Of a stretch of 64,000 nucleotides of DNA, positions 62,809 through 64,000 are shown one piece after another. Position 1 is the stretch's first letter. Each line of letters begins with the position of its first letter. Made by a program: the position numbers and the translations under genes. A model generated the notes under the pieces. It was not told where the DNA came from, did not search any database, and was given only the letters and a program-made list of their open reading frames with translations. The DNA is from Hornefia butyriciproducens. GTDB lineage: Bacteria; Bacillota; Clostridia; Peptostreptococcales; Anaerovoracaceae. Location of the stretch: NCBI RefSeq assembly GCF_009695915.1, contig NZ_VUMZ01000006.1, positions 105,042 to 169,041 on the forward strand, in the 5' to 3' direction.

Positions 62809-63705
62809 TTAGTTTTCTTGGTATTCGCCCATCGAGCGAAGTCTGGTGAATTCGTCCCTGACCGGCTCAAGGTCCTCCTTGTAGGTAATGCCGAACCACC
62901 TGTCGCGCGTCCGGCGGACGTGCACGCGAATTTTCTTTTGTTCCAGAAGGCTCCCGACAACTTTCGGAATGAGGAACTCCTGCTCTGCAAGCTCCTCACC
63001 GCTGCCAAGGAACGAAGCAAACTCCCTGCCCAGTACACGCATAAAATCCGCACCGAATCCCCACATATTCATCGAAACGACGGCGTCCGAATCCAGAATT
63101 CCGCTGTCCGAGACGATCATCCCGCCCGTACTGCGGATGTTATAAGTTTCCCGAATGCTCCGGAGCATTCCCCGTCCGTCTACATCGCACATGCCCCGGG
63201 TCACGCCTCCGTTTTCGCTCAGGGTGTTTTTCAGTACAAAACCGATCAGGCAGGCCTCCGCCTCCTTCGGGTCTTCGGTCAGGTAACGCGCCAGAAGTTG
63301 AAACGCATCCCTGCCGTAATAATCGTCCGCATTGATCACCGCAAAGGGACCGCTGACAAGCTCCCGGCAGGACAGAACAGCCTGACCGGTTCCCCAGGGT
63401 CTGACACGGCCAGCGGGGACACTGTGTCCCTGAGGAATGTCTTCCAGTTCCTGAAAGGCGTATTCAAACCGGACGCCCCGTTCACAGTACAGACGCTCAA
63501 TCCTGTTTCCGATAATGCACCGGAAATCGTCTTCAATCTCCCTGCGGATCACAAAGATAATGTGGTTGAATCCTGCCTCAACTGCATCATAGACCGAATA
63601 ATCGATAATGATTCTACCCTGATCATCCATCGCCTCCAGCTGCTTGATTCCACCTTTATACCGGGATCCGATTCCTGCTGCCATTATGATCAGTGTAATT
63701 TCCAT
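62809..63705 (-). CDS. Sugar-1-phosphate-type nucleotidyltransferase
   Basis: A 298-residue protein with the nucleotidyltransferase signature IIMAAGIGSRYKGGIKQL near the N-terminus and AVINADDYYGRDAFQLL for the metal site. It may activate a sugar or choline-type phosphate for surface polymers; the substrate cannot be read from sequence. The start at 63705 has GGAGGA; an upstream in-frame start would overlap the tRNA-Glu gene. It lies downstream of the rRNA operon terminator. Confidence 0.82.
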   Translation of the reverse strand: MEITLIIMAAGIGSRYKGGIKQLEAMDDQGRIIIDYSVYDAVEAGFNHIIFVIRREIEDDFRCIIGNRIERLYCERGVRFEYAFQELEDIPQGHSVPAGRVRPWGTGQAVLSCRELVSGPFAVINADDYYGRDAFQLLARYLTEDPKEAEACLIGFVLKNTLSENGGVTRGMCDVDGRGMLRSIRETYNIRSTGGMIVSDSGILDSDAVVSMNMWGFGADFMRVLGREFASFLGSGEELAEQEFLIPKVVGSLLEQKKIRVHVRRTRDRWFGITYKEDLEPVRDEFTRLRSMGEYQEN

Positions 63706-63749
63706 AAAAAAGTTCCTCCGTCGGGTTATAGTATACCATATATCCAAAC

Positions 63750-63777
63750 AAAAAAACAGGATCCGGGAAAGATCCTG
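63750..63777 (-). terminator. Terminator of the rRNA-tRNA-Glu transcript
   Basis: Minus-strand CAGGATC-TTTCCCG-GATCCTG stem followed by TTTTTTT, directly after tRNA-Glu. Confidence 0.8.
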
Positions 63778-63782
63778 CCGTG

Positions 63783-63858
63783 TGGTGACCCCATCGAGAA
63801 TCGAACTCGAGTTACCGCCGTGAAAGGGCGGTGTCTTAACCGCTTGACCATGGGGCCA
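63783..63858 (-). tRNA. tRNA-Glu (anticodon UUC)
   Basis: A 76-nt tRNA with acceptor stem TGGCCCC paired to GGGGTCA, anticodon stem-loop CCGCC-CTTTCAC-GGCGG giving UUC, T loop GTTCGATTC and encoded CCA. It follows the 5S rRNA at the end of an rRNA operon. Confidence 0.95.
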
Positions 63859-63878
63859 TATGATGAAAAAAAACTGAA

Positions 63879-63993
63879 CCGGCAGCGTCCTACTTTCCCG
63901 GGCAGTCACCCGCCAAGTATCATCGGCGCTGAAGAGCTTAACTTCTGTGTTCGGGATGGGAACAGGTGTGACCTCCTCGCTATTGCCACCGGA
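63879..63993 (-). rRNA. rrf: 5S ribosomal RNA
   Basis: A ~115-nt RNA with complementary ends (TCCGGTGGCAATAGCG; GCTGCCGG) and the universal core CACACCTGTTCCCATCCCGAACACAGAAGTTAAG. It lies at the right edge and implies a 23S gene further right, outside the window. Confidence 0.95.
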
Positions 63994-64000
63994 TTCAGTT

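Noticed and set aside
1..64000. CRISPR array
   Set aside because: No regularly spaced repeats with unique spacers and no cas genes were seen.

Overview
This window is chromosomal DNA from a Clostridia-type Firmicute, probably a gut anaerobe. The evidence is a fused SecDF, the dnaG-rpoD-trmK-Nif3 block, an IspH-ribosomal protein S1 fusion, an FMN-riboswitch riboflavin operon, a monoderm Tad pilus operon without a secretin, and a bile-salt-hydrolase-family enzyme. Promoters are mostly sigma-A-like (TTGACA-17-TATAAT variants). I cannot name the genus.

Layout. Positions 1-28659 are almost entirely on the minus strand: the start of relA, secDF, yajC, two tRNA-Leu genes, coaE, polA, 6S RNA, yebC, a pair of secreted or surface proteins, a 1414-residue activase-type protein, a MATE pump, RNase P RNA, the Nif3/trmK/rpoD/dnaG block, dgt, dut, an M16 peptidase, a metallo-beta-lactamase-fold protein, a YkvI-type membrane protein and murI. 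Positions 28718-37609 are on the plus strand: pepF, nadK, rluD, a choloylglycine hydrolase, ispH-S1 and rnr. Positions 37616-44695 (minus) hold a nine-gene Tad/Flp pilus operon, including a 51-residue Flp pilin gene. Positions 44794-48926 (plus) hold the riboflavin operon. Positions 48968-54262 (minus) hold an NlpC/P60 protein, a lipid kinase, a DUF1287 protein, a radical SAM protein, a YihY protein and rdgB. Positions 54416-57040 (plus) hold a short D-2-hydroxyacid dehydrogenase and a secreted Big2/NlpC protein.

The most unusual region is 57163-62599. A 5.3-kb element is inserted in a tRNA-Leu(UAG) gene and flanked by 95-bp direct repeats (93/95 identical). It carries a tyrosine integrase, two very small coupled genes, a replication initiator combining an HUH nickase with a superfamily 3 helicase (the arrangement of CRESS-DNA virus and pCRESS plasmid Reps), a tandem repeat upstream of that gene that could be the origin, and two secreted cargo proteins. 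It has no relaxase, capsid or Zot-type gene that I can recognise, so it looks like an integrated rolling-circle plasmid.

The right end holds a nucleotidyltransferase gene, then the end of an rRNA operon read on the minus strand (5S rRNA, tRNA-Glu, terminator).
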